Assembly: GCF_003610355.1 (NCBI RefSeq)
Contig: NZ_RAPY01000001.1
Coordinates: 248,001 to 312,000 of the forward strand
Direction of reading: 5' to 3'
DNA: 64,000 bases
Source of the DNA: Sphingobacterium detergens
GTDB taxonomy: Bacteria > Bacteroidota > Bacteroidia > Sphingobacteriales > Sphingobacteriaceae
The translations under genes were made by a program, and so were the position numbers. The notes beneath the pieces were generated by a model. It was not told where the DNA came from. It saw only the letters and a program-made list of their open reading frames with translations, and ran no database searches. Shown in pieces: positions 26,901 through 35,980 of the stretch; within the stretch, counting starts at the first letter, position 1, and each line of letters opens with the position of its first letter.

Positions 26901-27332
26901 ACTTTATGGAAAGACCTTAGCTTTTCGTTTAATATCTATTCGTATATGGGCCACAAAAGTCTGTCGGGCAATTACCTGAACAACGACGATGATGGCGGAC
27001 GGATGGCTTATGGGCTGGCCAACCTGCCAGCGAAAGAATACTGGACGCCAGATAACCCCACAGATCGCTATGGCCGTATTGAGGCCAAAGGACCCATCGG
27101 GGCCGAAGGGGCCCAGCGGCTTTACGACCGTTCTTTCATCCGCCTCGACAATATTTCTGTGGGCTATACGCTGCCAACGGCATTTACATCCAAATACCAC
27201 TTGAACCGGGTGAAACTGTATGGCACCCTGCGCAATGTGGCCACCTGGACCAAAGAATGGGAGTATGGTGATCCGGAGACGGGTTCCTGGGCTTCGCGGG
27301 TCTTTACCTTCGGTGTGAATTTATCTTTATAA
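23997..27332 (+). CDS. SusC/RagA-family TonB-dependent importer without STN domain
   Basis: 1111 aa. The signal peptide spans about 1-40 (CLVSLAAPAMALKA). A regulatory-like beta domain (about 55-135, REITGKISDSNGQPLAGVTV) follows directly, so the STN signalling domain of the other receptors is absent, in line with the lack of a sigma/FecR pair. LDEVVVVGYGTMRKKDLTGS near 138-157, then plug and barrel ending NLSL. It should import oligosaccharides captured by the SusD protein 19 bases downstream. The GH105 and GH78 enzymes further along suggest rhamnogalacturonan-type or other rhamnose-uronate glycans. Codon and base use are more GC-rich than in the preceding operon. Confidence 0.95.
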   Translation: MRNNCKLKQNRFYRFGIGKWMPCSCLLCLVSLAAPAMALKANVPSDSMVSIEVQNREITGKISDSNGQPLAGVTVNVPGSNISAASKADGTYAIAVPLDAKKLVFKLLGYKSQEIDLTPAKVYNVQLTSATGELDEVVVVGYGTMRKKDLTGSVLQIHPDRIANENPKTVQDILRGSAGMNIGYDASAKGGGSIEVRGKRSVYDSNSGHNNPLLVLDGMIFYGELSEINPDDIEQIDILKDASAAAIYGSKAASGVIIISTKKGKQGKPTINMTMNAGATQLSEYRKRFSPEAYMQHREDWYTKNTYGIDPTTGIYGAYQTRDDNGNLTVPYGFYLNPGQLPSSLTLDAWRAQSTNQNGESDQSIWGRRLGLQGNALQNFLDGKTVDWADHTFRTGFNQDYNASVSGASDRVNYYLSMGYLKNEGTVVSDTYKAIRANMKINAHVTNWLELGANVNFQDRSDGNIDIDMDQTLRNSPYADYADANGNPLQYPLSEQFSQRGYNYDFQKKYLELDKGYTVLNSIFNAKIKLPFNITYSFNASPRLQYFHDRYFMSAELPGSNPADRGANREQTKRFDWSLNNTISWEQTFADKHRLMLTLVQEAEEQQSWKDRIEARNILPSDALGFHNTENGSKENSSFNSYDTHQTADALLARLFYSYDDRYMLTASIRRDGYSAFGTSNPYATFPSLALAWNFTKEKFFQWTNVMDYGKLRVSYGKNGNRQLADPNLALANLYSGSGKMHGYLNSAGELLQYRYLMVDRLANPNLQWEKTTAWNFGLDFGFLKNRISGTLEYYLMQTHDMIMEQKLPNFTGFSRITTNLGQVDNKGIELTLNTVNLQKEKLQWSSTFSFSYNKNQIVHLYKNYEDVLDANGNVVGSKEMDEISNGWFIGQPIGTIWDYRVTGIWQANEAANAAKYGQAPGDPKVANVYTADDVVNANGTKPVYNNNDKVFLGQTDPRFRWSMRNELTLWKDLSFSFNIYSYMGHKSLSGNYLNNDDDGGRMAYGLANLPAKEYWTPDNPTDRYGRIEAKGPIGAEGAQRLYDRSFIRLDNISVGYTLPTAFTSKYHLNRVKLYGTLRNVATWTKEWEYGDPETGSWASRVFTFGVNLSL

Positions 27333-27351
27333 CCTGATTAATTTGATCGCT

Positions 27352-29370
27352 ATGAACTTGACAATACATAAATCCAGATCCCGTAACAGGGGGATCGTCA
27401 TCCTACTTGCTGCTGCACTGACCATAAGTAGCTGTTCGAAAGAATTTCTACAGCCTGATCCGCTGTCTATCTATTTGCCCAATGAAACCTTTAATACCGA
27501 GTCTGGCCTGCTGTCGGCCATGGCTATCTGTGACCGCCACCTCAAGGGGTATTGGGCCACAGATCATAATGAGATGCTGACCCTCGGTACAGAGTACATC
27601 TTCTCCGAACTGATGGTGGCCAGCAATACAGACAAACGCAGCATGATGGCGGATGTGGCCAATATGCTCACCCCGACAAGCGACAACTCCAGTCTACAGA
27701 ACCTCGACCGCTCCAATAGTATGTGGTACCTGTGGGAGGAAACTTATAAAGGCATCAGTTATGCCAATACCATTATCAAATATGTGGATCAGGTGCAGAC
27801 CTTGAGCGAACAGGATAAAAATGCCTACAAAGGGCGGGCATATTTTCACCGTGCATTCCGGTATATGGCATTGGTCTTTGAATACGGCGATGTCCCTTTG
27901 GTCACGACCATTATCGATGTGCCCAAACAAAATTACCGGAGCACCAAACGTGACGCCATTCTGCAGATGATTACCAAAGACCTAGAATTTGCCGTACAAT
28001 GGGTGCCCGACCAGAAAAATATGAGCCTGATCGGCATGATCAACAAAGGTGCCTGCCGGATGTTGCTGGCCAAATGTTACCTGGCCCTTGGAGCGTATCA
28101 GAAAGCAAAGGAACAGACGGATATTCTGATTGATCAATCGGGTTATGCGCTGATGACCGAAAGCTTCGGAACGTTCAATGATGGGGGCGAGGCGCAGACC
28201 TGGCCCATCACGCGTAACGTTATCTGGGATATGCACCGTCCTGAAAACAAATTGATTCCGGCCAACCGCGAGGTGATCATGGGGATGCCCAACCGGGGTG
28301 CCGATGCGGAGTCTTTTGTGAAAATGCTGACCATGCGGATCTTATATCCCTTTGTGTTTGACACCCGTATACAGACAACGGATGGTAAACAGGCCTTGTT
28401 GAACATCAAACGCAACAGTGGGGATTATAATGCAAAATATGACTATATGCGCGCTTTTGGTCGCGGTATCGCGACTTTCCGGCCAACATCTTTCCAATCG
28501 AAGGGGGTATGGGCTGTAAACGGTAAGCAAGATGAAGGCGATCTGCGCCATAGCGCCAAAGTGGGAAACTGGGTGCGCATGGAAGATTACAAGGTAAACA
28601 ATAAGGCTTCAAAGGATTTTGGAAAACCTGTCACGCTGAAAGATCCCGAAACGGGTAAGCTCCTTTGTAGCGACTCTATCCGCCGCTGGTATGATGTGCC
28701 ACACTATAAATTTTTCCTGGATGATCCCGTTAGTGAGGCCAATATCAGTGGTTCGGACGGTTCACGCGGGGCCACCAATGGCAGTGTTGCCGACTGGTAC
28801 CTGTATCGCCTGGCCGAGGCTTACCTTTTGCGCGCCGAAGCTAAATATTATATCAACCCGACCGATGGAACGATCAAAGACGACCTAAACGCCGTGCGTC
28901 AGCGCGCAAAATGTACCGAACTGTATCAGGGAACCGTGAGCATAGGGGATATTATGAACGAAAGGGCCCGCGAACTCTACTGGGAGGAATGGCGCAATGT
29001 GGAGCTCAAAAGGGTATCGCTCTGCCTGGCACGCAGTGGTAAACCTGATGAATGGGGAAATGTATACAATCTGGACAATTTTGACAAACAGAGTGGTACC
29101 GATGCGATCGGTGGAAGCTACTGGTACCAGCGTATCGTGCATTATAGCTTATATAACAAAGGCATCATTCATGTCAATGCAACTGGTCTAAGTGATATCA
29201 AGTATACCATGGACAAAAAGAATATGTACTGGCCGATTCCAAATGTGGCGATTACCTCCAACATTAAAGGCCAGTTAAAGCAAAATTATGGCTACGACGG
29301 TTATAATCCCGCTACTCCGGTATGGGATAAATGGGAGGATGCCGTTGCGGATGAAGCAACAGCAGACTAG
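27352..29370 (+). CDS. SusD/RagB-family surface lipoprotein
   Basis: 672 aa, long for the family (usual 480-620). An ATG at 27352 gives a signal peptide with the lipobox TISSC near Cys 26; the in-frame TTG nine bases earlier is less likely. SusD helices include YKGRAYFHRAFRYMALVFEYGDVPLV and the C-terminal LYRLAEAYLLRAEAKYYI, with NERARELYWEEWRNVELKR. It binds glycan on the cell surface for the SusC encoded upstream. It is followed by a strong terminator. Confidence 0.93.
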   Translation: MNLTIHKSRSRNRGIVILLAAALTISSCSKEFLQPDPLSIYLPNETFNTESGLLSAMAICDRHLKGYWATDHNEMLTLGTEYIFSELMVASNTDKRSMMADVANMLTPTSDNSSLQNLDRSNSMWYLWEETYKGISYANTIIKYVDQVQTLSEQDKNAYKGRAYFHRAFRYMALVFEYGDVPLVTTIIDVPKQNYRSTKRDAILQMITKDLEFAVQWVPDQKNMSLIGMINKGACRMLLAKCYLALGAYQKAKEQTDILIDQSGYALMTESFGTFNDGGEAQTWPITRNVIWDMHRPENKLIPANREVIMGMPNRGADAESFVKMLTMRILYPFVFDTRIQTTDGKQALLNIKRNSGDYNAKYDYMRAFGRGIATFRPTSFQSKGVWAVNGKQDEGDLRHSAKVGNWVRMEDYKVNNKASKDFGKPVTLKDPETGKLLCSDSIRRWYDVPHYKFFLDDPVSEANISGSDGSRGATNGSVADWYLYRLAEAYLLRAEAKYYINPTDGTIKDDLNAVRQRAKCTELYQGTVSIGDIMNERARELYWEEWRNVELKRVSLCLARSGKPDEWGNVYNLDNFDKQSGTDAIGGSYWYQRIVHYSLYNKGIIHVNATGLSDIKYTMDKKNMYWPIPNVAITSNIKGQLKQNYGYDGYNPATPVWDKWEDAVADEATAD

Positions 29371-29382
29371 ACCTGTCGATGC

Positions 29383-29427
29383 TCCTGAACCGATCTTCAA
29401 GAGAGCGGATCGGTTCAGGATTTTTTT
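29383..29427 (+). terminator. Strong intrinsic terminator after susD
   Basis: TCCTGAACCGATC (29383-29395) and GATCGGTTCAGGA (29408-29420) form a perfect 13-bp stem with a 12-base loop, followed by seven Ts (29421-29427). It separates the importer genes from the GH105 gene. Confidence 0.88.
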
Positions 29428-29461
29428 AAACACAGTAATTTAAAACATAAAATGATTTGGT

Positions 29462-30568
29462 ATGATAAAGAAAATCCTTTTGTTTTTATGGGTGCTACCT
29501 GTTCACTATCTAATGGCACAGGCCGATCTGGCAAATTTTCCGGCTGCTGCGGACCCCAAGGAAGTGGGATACCGCATTGCACATCGTTTCATTGCAGGCA
29601 AGCATATGCTGCATGCGGGGAAATGGATCAGTTATCCGGAGACGTTTTATTGGACGGGTGCCATTAACTATGCACACTTAACCGGTGATGGGGAGTTGAT
29701 GCAGGCCATGAAAGGCCGCTTCTCCAAATTAACGGCAAGCGAGCCGCAGTTGCTGCCCATTAAAAATCACGTCGACTTAAATATGTTTGGGAGTCTTCCG
29801 TTGCGGCTTTATCAGCTGACCAAAGATAAAAGCTACCTGGACCTTGGCTTGCCCTATGCTGATACGCAATGGGAATTGCCGGACAATGCCAATCAGGCCG
29901 AGAAGGACTGGGCGCAAAAAGGATACTCCTGGCAGACCCGACTCTGGATTGACGACATGTATATGATTACAATCGTACAAACTGCCGCGTTTAAAGCGAC
30001 CGGTGAATCGAAATATCTCGATCGCGCAGCCAAAGAAATGGTGCTTTATCTGGATAAATTACAGCGCCCCAACGGGTTGTTTTATCATGCGCCAGATGTG
30101 CCTTATTACTGGGGCCGTGGTAACGGATGGATGGCAGCTGGCATGACCGAGTTGCTGCATATGCTCCCAGAGGATCATGCGGACCGGCCCCGTATATTGA
30201 AGGGCTACCGTAAAATGATGAAGAGTCTGAAACAACAGCAGCGCAAAAGTGGGATGTGGAATCAGCTGATCGATGAGGCCGACTGCTGGGCCGAAACATC
30301 CGGGTCGGCTATGTTTGCCTATGCAATCATTTCGGGTGTAAAACAGGGTTGGCTCGGTGCAAAACAGTATGGTCCTGTGGCCCGTCGTGCCTGGCTGGCG
30401 CTGGCCAACTATGTGGACGATCAAGGTGCGGTTTCGGAGATCTGCGTGGGCACCAATAAAAAGAATGATAAACAGTATTATTATGATCGTCCCCGCCACA
30501 GCGGCGATTACCACGGTCAGGCGGCCTATATGTGGTGCGTCAATGCGCTGCTGGAAGGAAAGGAGTAG
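29462..30568 (+). CDS. GH105 unsaturated rhamnogalacturonyl hydrolase (YteR-like)
   Basis: Exported hydrolase that removes the unsaturated uronic acid left at the non-reducing end after a polysaccharide lyase has cut. Signal peptide at about 1-20 (PVHYLMAQ). The (alpha/alpha)6 barrel shows NHVDLNMFGSLPL, the active-site WIDDMYM (Asp164/Asp165), YWGRGNGWMAAGM and RHSGDYHGQAAYMWC. The length of 368 aa is usual. It follows the SusC/SusD pair but behind a strong terminator, so it may be expressed at a lower level or on its own. No lyase is in the window, so the unsaturated substrate must be made elsewhere. GH88 is the closest alternative family. Confidence 0.9.
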   Translation: MIKKILLFLWVLPVHYLMAQADLANFPAAADPKEVGYRIAHRFIAGKHMLHAGKWISYPETFYWTGAINYAHLTGDGELMQAMKGRFSKLTASEPQLLPIKNHVDLNMFGSLPLRLYQLTKDKSYLDLGLPYADTQWELPDNANQAEKDWAQKGYSWQTRLWIDDMYMITIVQTAAFKATGESKYLDRAAKEMVLYLDKLQRPNGLFYHAPDVPYYWGRGNGWMAAGMTELLHMLPEDHADRPRILKGYRKMMKSLKQQQRKSGMWNQLIDEADCWAETSGSAMFAYAIISGVKQGWLGAKQYGPVARRAWLALANYVDDQGAVSEICVGTNKKNDKQYYYDRPRHSGDYHGQAAYMWCVNALLEGKE

Positions 30569-30674
30569 ATAGGGCTGTCTCCGCACTGTTGCGTCCGATA
30601 CAATAGGGTAAACTACGGAAATCGGGAAATTAGCTGTGCTGAAAAATGGGCCTGGGTATCTTGTACAGAACAGA

Positions 30675-31979
30675 TTATTTTCTCAGAATTTCCTTCACAC
30701 CGGCTTTTGTTAAAATAAGCGAATTGTAAGTTCCCATTTTGTCTTTTACAAATTCAATGGTCCTGTCGTTATCTTCGGATCTGAAAAATTTTGTGTCAGA
30801 CTCGGGGATAAGTTCTGTTTCGGTATTATTGTAATAAAGTTTGCCATCCCTATGGAGGATCTGAATTTGACCATACTGGCCCACATAGTGCTTATACAAA
30901 GTGGAGTCTATCACAGCACGATGATGCCGGTATGGGAGTTCGACTTCTTTTCCAAATACAATAGCCGAAAGTCCATAAGCGATCATATGGGCGAGTGATT
31001 CATTGTTGGAAAGGACTGTGACAAAAAGCTTGTCATCCGTAAAGCGGTTAAAAGAACTCATGGTGCCGAAAAAACCACCGTCGTGCGCAATCAGTTGATG
31101 CCCATGGTTATAAAAGGGGTTGATGATAAAGCCATAGCCCCAGTTTTCAGCGTTATGGGGCGTGAACATTTTTGTCTTCATCTCGGCCGATAAAATAGTG
31201 GTTCCGTAAAGCAGGCTGTCCCATCGCGCTAAATCTTCGACGGTCGAGTAAACACCGTCATGGCCCACATTGATCTGCCAGTTGATATAAGGATTATGAA
31301 TAAAGCCTTGCGCACCGCGGTAATAGACCTTGGCCTTTTTGGACACAATCGAATCATTATTGCTGACACCTGTATTGTTCATGCCTGCTTTTTCAAATAT
31401 ATTTTTCTTTAAAAAAACAGCATAAGGTTCACCTGAAACTTTTTCAATGATCTTTGCCAACAGGTAATAACCGATGTTGCTGTATGCACTTTGGCTGCCG
31501 GGTGAAAATTCATAAGGAATCTTTTTGATGGCTGCATAAGCTGAATCGTTGCTGATGCTGGATAGCGCGATTTCTTTGAAACCCATGGCCAGCCCGGAGG
31601 AATGGGACAGTAGCTGATGGATGCTGACACTGTCGGCCTTTGGATAATCTGGAAAAAACCGGCTGAGTTTATCATCAAGGGATAATTGGCCGCGATCGAC
31701 CAATTGCAGGATCGCAGTGGCGGTAAATTGTTTCGTGACCGATGCCAGCTGAAATTTAGTGTCTACCGTATTGGGAATATGCCACTCATAATCGGCCTGA
31801 CCATAGGCCTTCTTGAGTAAAACAGCGCCTTTTTTTTGCACAAGGACGGTCCCGCTAAAATGATGAATAGCAACCTGTGCCTGCATATAACGGGCGAGTT
31901 TTGCCGATGTGCTCTGCTGTCCAAAAACCAGCATCGGACAGAGGATAATGAATAGAATAAACTTCATGGACTGTTGCAT
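30675..31979 (-). CDS. Exported serine hydrolase, class C beta-lactamase/PBP fold
   Basis: 434 aa with a signal peptide ending LVFGQQ. The catalytic SVTK is at Ser80-Lys83 (QLASVTKQFTATA), the YSN motif at 166-168 (SAYSNIGYYL), and HDGG further on in place of KTG. Such proteins include D-aminopeptidases, esterases and peptidoglycan hydrolases, and most are not true beta-lactamases. A C-terminal beta-rich extension of about 90 residues follows (VGQYGQIQIL). It lies 63 bases after the AraC gene on the same strand, so the two may be co-transcribed. An internal Met at residue 5 is an alternative start. Confidence 0.85.
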   Translation of the reverse strand: MQQSMKFILFIILCPMLVFGQQSTSAKLARYMQAQVAIHHFSGTVLVQKKGAVLLKKAYGQADYEWHIPNTVDTKFQLASVTKQFTATAILQLVDRGQLSLDDKLSRFFPDYPKADSVSIHQLLSHSSGLAMGFKEIALSSISNDSAYAAIKKIPYEFSPGSQSAYSNIGYYLLAKIIEKVSGEPYAVFLKKNIFEKAGMNNTGVSNNDSIVSKKAKVYYRGAQGFIHNPYINWQINVGHDGVYSTVEDLARWDSLLYGTTILSAEMKTKMFTPHNAENWGYGFIINPFYNHGHQLIAHDGGFFGTMSSFNRFTDDKLFVTVLSNNESLAHMIAYGLSAIVFGKEVELPYRHHRAVIDSTLYKHYVGQYGQIQILHRDGKLYYNNTETELIPESDTKFFRSEDNDRTIEFVKDKMGTYNSLILTKAGVKEILRK

Positions 31980-32042
31980 CGATTAATGATGCAGCAATGT
32001 TACCATAAAAAAAAACGCGGTCATTGTATTTTTGTAAACCTC

Positions 32043-32867
32043 TTAAATAAAAATCCACTTGATCTCATCCCGCTCCAGGGCTGCTATTTTGGAAAAGAAC
32101 ACTTTGGGTGTAAAGCCTGTTAATTTTTTAAAATCCCGGATCATATGCGACTGATCAAAATAATCGACATGATAGGATCGGCTTATGTTGTTTTTATCGT
32201 CTAGCTGGCTTTGAATGGCTGCCCGGAACCGGACTATCTTTTTGAATTGCGATGGACTTTTACAGATATGCTGATCAAAATGCTTATTGATCGTTGTCCG
32301 TGATCGCCCGATTTTACGCGACAATGTCGTCATGGACTGATTGAGGTTGTTGGTATCGAGCATTTCGCGGAGCACGTTTTCCAGCAGCGGATCTTCAAAA
32401 GGGCGGAGTTTTGAGATCCAATAGGCTTCCAGTGCCCTGATTCGCTCCTGATGATCTGCAATAGCGAGAATGGCAGTCATGGCCTCTTTATAATCGGCGT
32501 GGGGATTAAAATCGGGAAATGTTCCACTGTTGTAATGCTGCAGGTCATGCACGATAAAAGCACTTAGCCCCAGCGGTTTGAAGTAGGTGGTGATTTCATT
32601 TATTTTGCCGTCGTAGCTGATCAGGACGGGTTGATTAAAGTCGCAGACAAGGTTGGTCTCTATGGGGGAAGTGGGACAATATGTTGTGATGATTTTGTCG
32701 GGGCTGACGAAGGTGCTGGTCTCTGCGCTGATGGTGACGATGCTGTAGATACTGGGAAAGGTAAAATAGGTAATGGGCTTCTCGGCTGCGGTCTTCTCCA
32801 GGATGTAGAAGCATTCGATGTAGCGCTTCAATACTGGACTCTCAGGCTGATAGACTTTTAGGATCAT
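32043..32867 (-). CDS. AraC-family transcriptional regulator
   Basis: About 274 aa, starting at the ATG at 32867, which is preceded by an A-run on the minus strand; a longer frame to 32915 is possible. The N-terminal sensor-like domain (about 1-150, VYQPESPVLKRYIECFYILE) belongs to the DUF6597-type group. The C-terminal HTH_18 is at about 185-265 (MTTLSRKIGRSRTTINKHFD, DYFDQSHMIRDFKKLTGFTP). It sits between the serine hydrolase and the divergent GH78 gene and could control either, or the nearby SusCD genes, which lack a sigma/FecR pair. Confidence 0.88.
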   Translation of the reverse strand: MILKVYQPESPVLKRYIECFYILEKTAAEKPITYFTFPSIYSIVTISAETSTFVSPDKIITTYCPTSPIETNLVCDFNQPVLISYDGKINEITTYFKPLGLSAFIVHDLQHYNSGTFPDFNPHADYKEAMTAILAIADHQERIRALEAYWISKLRPFEDPLLENVLREMLDTNNLNQSMTTLSRKIGRSRTTINKHFDQHICKSPSQFKKIVRFRAAIQSQLDDKNNISRSYHVDYFDQSHMIRDFKKLTGFTPKVFFSKIAALERDEIKWIFI

Positions 32868-33027
32868 CGGATTTTTTTTTAAATCAATTAGTTGCGTAAA
32901 TTTAACAAAGTCCAATCAGTGCTGTAAGAAAAATTTCGGGAAAATTGTATCTCCAGGGGATCCTGTAGTCATGAAGGGATCATTGGCTTAGTAATCAGTT
33001 AAATCAGTCATTGAAAAAAAGAAGAGA

Positions 33028-35811
33028 ATGAACATGCACATACAAAAAGTATTTTATAGCATTTTTTTATGTTTTTTCTATGGTCAGGTAATGCAGGCTG
33101 CTGAAAAATCCGGCGCATCCATTGTTCCCGCTCAGCTGACCTGCGAATACCGGACAAACCCGTTGGGAATAGATCAAAGGCAACCTCGGCTAGGTTGGCT
33201 GCCGCAGGCGACCAATGGCAATGCTTATGGCCAAAGACAGCGCGCTTACCGAATTCTCGTCGCTACAGATTCTGCTGCATTAGTTCGCAAAAAAGGAGAA
33301 TGCTGGGATTCCGGTTGGATTCAATCATCCGATACGCAACATATCCTGTATCAAGGTAAGCCACTGACTTCGGACCGGGTCTATTTTTGGTGTGTCGCTG
33401 TTCAGGATGAACAGGGGAAAATATCAGCGTATAGTCCGATTGCAAAATGGACCAGCGCGCTATTTGACGAAAAGGACTGGACATCCAGCTGGATAGGAAC
33501 AGGGGATACCTATGATCCGAAGATGAAAGACTGTAATCTGGATGATCCCTGGTTCAGGAAAACGATCACTTTGAAGGAGACTGTTGCGGATGCTCGTATC
33601 TACGTTGCCTCGATCGGATTTCACGAACTCTATGTCAATGGGAAAAAAATCGGAAACCCGATTTTAACGCCCGCAGTGACCGATCATAGCAAGCGGGCTC
33701 GTTATGTCAGCTATGACATCGCTGCTTATCTGCACCGGGGGCAGAATACAATCGCATTTTGGCTTGGTACCGGTTGGTCCATCTATGCGCCTTATGCAAC
33801 AGCGGACAAACCCCGAAGCCCGCTGCTTCGCGCACAGGCCGCACTGTACGATACCCGTGGAAAACAGCTCGCCCTGATCACAACGGATAAAAGCTGGAAA
33901 ACGCATCCCAGCCCCAATAAGCTCCTGGGCAATTGGTCGCCGAATAATTTTGGTGGTGAATTGTTCGACGCGAATAAAGATATTCCCCATTGGAATTTGA
34001 CGGATTTTTCGGATAAATCGTGGCAGCATGCAAAAGAATTTCAGCCTAAGCTTGCGTTATCCGCTCAGGCTGTCGAAGACAATGTCCTCTTTCAAGAAAT
34101 CCGTCCAGTAGGTATAGCATCCCTGCCCAATGGTGATTATCGGGTTGATATGGGCGTCAATTTTGCGGGCTGGACCGAGATTGAAGTAAAAGGCAGTCCA
34201 GGTAAGCGGATTGATTTCCACTATTCCGAACGGGCACAGGAGGAGATGACCTTTAAAAATCGAAGTGCCTATATCATCGGACCGACGGGGCAGGGTACAT
34301 TCAGAAACAGATTCAACTACAGTTCTGGCCGATGGATTACAATCCGGGGGGCAAAGGAAAAGCCGGAACTGAGCGCGATAAAAGGCTGGGCCATGCGCAC
34401 CGGATTTGCGCCGGTGACGGAATTTAGCTGTTCAGATAGTTTACAGAATTGGATCTACGACCGTATCTTATGGACTTACAGCAATCTTTCCCTGGGGGGA
34501 ATGATCGTCGATTGTCCACAGCGGGAGCGTATGGGTTATGGTGGCGATGCGCATGCCACCTCAGAAACAGGGATGGCCAACTTCAATATGGCGGCATTTT
34601 ATGAAAAATGGATGCAGGACTGGCGCGATGTACAGGGCACAGAGTCTATGGTGGGCGATATGAACGATCCATCCTGGGCCCGAAAGAATGAAACGAGTGG
34701 CCGTATATTCAATAATGGTATACTGCCACATACTGCCCCGACGTATTGGGGTGGCGGTGGTCCGGCCTGGGGCGGAATTGTCGTTATGCTCCCTTGGAGC
34801 CATTATCAGCACTATGGTGACTTGCACATATTAAAAGATAATTTCAATCTGATCAAGACCTGGATCGCGTACATCAATACCCATGTCCATGATCATATCC
34901 TTCAACCCTATGGTGGTACCTGGGACTTTTTGGGAGATTGGCTGTGGCCGAATGCGACTGCAGAGGGGATGAATAACAACAAAGCCGAAAACATTTGTTT
35001 CAATAATCTGTACAGGGTATACAACCTGCGGACAGCTGTCCGGATTGCTTTGGCGATCGGCGAAAAGGAGCAGGCACAGGAATGGAGAAAACAGGCGGAT
35101 CTCGCAACGGATGCCATTAACCGCTTATTTTACAATTCGAAAACGCAGCTGTATGCTGACGGCTCCATGGCCAATCAGGCGCTGGCCCTGTTGTCGGACG
35201 TTGCCAAAGCGGATGATAGGGGGAAAATTCTTGAACAGTTGACACAGAATATCTTGGTCAAACATCAAGGGCATATCCACGCGGGGATCACTGGCGGAGC
35301 ATTATTGTTCAAGTACTTGCGGTCTGTCGGTCGTCATGATCTGCTGTATAGCATGCTGAAGCAGGAAACTTACCCCAGCTGGGGATATATGAAGGCCAAC
35401 GGAGCCACAACGATTTGGGAGATGTGGGAAAAAGACCTTCCGGGACATTCGCTCCTCCATAGTTCATTTTTATATCCTGGGGCATGGTATATCGATGGGC
35501 TTGCGGGGATAAAACCCTTGCGCCCCGGGTACCGCTCCTTTGTCATACAGGTGCCGAGAAGTCAGGATGTGCCTATCAGCTGGGTAAAGACAGCCTTTAG
35601 GGCGCCGAATGGTTTGATTAAGATCCACTGGCAAAGGGAGGCTGGCAGGCTGCAGCTGGAGACGGTGGTGCCGCCCAATACGGTAGCCACCCTAAAGGTT
35701 CCAAAGGAAGATCTTATACAGCTGCTGCCGGATGAAAAAAGGATCCGTCGGTTAGCGACAGAGGAGAATTACTTGGTCTTTGAATTGCAGCCTGGCGTAT
35801 ACCATTTTTAA
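33028..35811 (+). CDS. GH78 alpha-L-rhamnosidase
   Basis: Exported enzyme that releases alpha-linked L-rhamnose. The signal peptide is about 1-24 (FYGQVMQAAE). Beta domains occupy the first 440 residues, including the galactose-binding-like part with FHELYVNGKKIG. The (alpha/alpha)6 catalytic domain follows and carries DCPQRERMGYGGDA: Asp495, Glu500 and Asp507 have the same spacing as the catalytic triad of Bacillus RhaB (567, 572, 579). A C-terminal beta domain ends the 927-aa protein, the usual size. Together with GH105 it would trim rhamnogalacturonan oligosaccharides. It is divergent from the AraC gene. Confidence 0.93.
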   Translation: MNMHIQKVFYSIFLCFFYGQVMQAAEKSGASIVPAQLTCEYRTNPLGIDQRQPRLGWLPQATNGNAYGQRQRAYRILVATDSAALVRKKGECWDSGWIQSSDTQHILYQGKPLTSDRVYFWCVAVQDEQGKISAYSPIAKWTSALFDEKDWTSSWIGTGDTYDPKMKDCNLDDPWFRKTITLKETVADARIYVASIGFHELYVNGKKIGNPILTPAVTDHSKRARYVSYDIAAYLHRGQNTIAFWLGTGWSIYAPYATADKPRSPLLRAQAALYDTRGKQLALITTDKSWKTHPSPNKLLGNWSPNNFGGELFDANKDIPHWNLTDFSDKSWQHAKEFQPKLALSAQAVEDNVLFQEIRPVGIASLPNGDYRVDMGVNFAGWTEIEVKGSPGKRIDFHYSERAQEEMTFKNRSAYIIGPTGQGTFRNRFNYSSGRWITIRGAKEKPELSAIKGWAMRTGFAPVTEFSCSDSLQNWIYDRILWTYSNLSLGGMIVDCPQRERMGYGGDAHATSETGMANFNMAAFYEKWMQDWRDVQGTESMVGDMNDPSWARKNETSGRIFNNGILPHTAPTYWGGGGPAWGGIVVMLPWSHYQHYGDLHILKDNFNLIKTWIAYINTHVHDHILQPYGGTWDFLGDWLWPNATAEGMNNNKAENICFNNLYRVYNLRTAVRIALAIGEKEQAQEWRKQADLATDAINRLFYNSKTQLYADGSMANQALALLSDVAKADDRGKILEQLTQNILVKHQGHIHAGITGGALLFKYLRSVGRHDLLYSMLKQETYPSWGYMKANGATTIWEMWEKDLPGHSLLHSSFLYPGAWYIDGLAGIKPLRPGYRSFVIQVPRSQDVPISWVKTAFRAPNGLIKIHWQREAGRLQLETVVPPNTVATLKVPKEDLIQLLPDEKRIRRLATEENYLVFELQPGVYHF

Positions 35812-35922
35812 AAGGTAGTATATAATAGTAGTTTGGTTGTGGTGCAAAGGGCGATGACGGTACCGAGCCATTGCTGGAAAAGGAGTGGCGAGAAAGTCGC
35901 GCTTGACGCTTACTGCTAACAA

Positions 35923-35960
35923 TGGCGATCAGATAAATCTGGAGGTTTATCTGATCGCCA
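35923..35960. terminator. Long perfect hairpin between convergent operons
   Basis: TGGCGATCAGATAAA (35923-35937) pairs with TTTATCTGATCGCCA (35946-35960), a 15-bp perfect stem with an 8-base loop. It lies between the GH78 gene (+) and the lipoprotein gene (-). No T-run follows on either side. Confidence 0.6.
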
Positions 35961-35980
35961 ATGATTAGCTCTGGATCCGG

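Noticed and set aside
23997-27332. Sigma/FecR control of the SusC at 23997
   Set aside because: No such pair is adjacent and the protein lacks an STN domain.
30059-30586. 175-aa open frame on the minus strand
   Set aside because: Antisense to GH105, whose catalytic motifs are intact on the plus strand.
30675-31979. True class C beta-lactamase
   Set aside because: SxxK and YxN are present, but the third motif is HDGG and there is a long extra C-terminal domain; a general serine hydrolase is the safer call.
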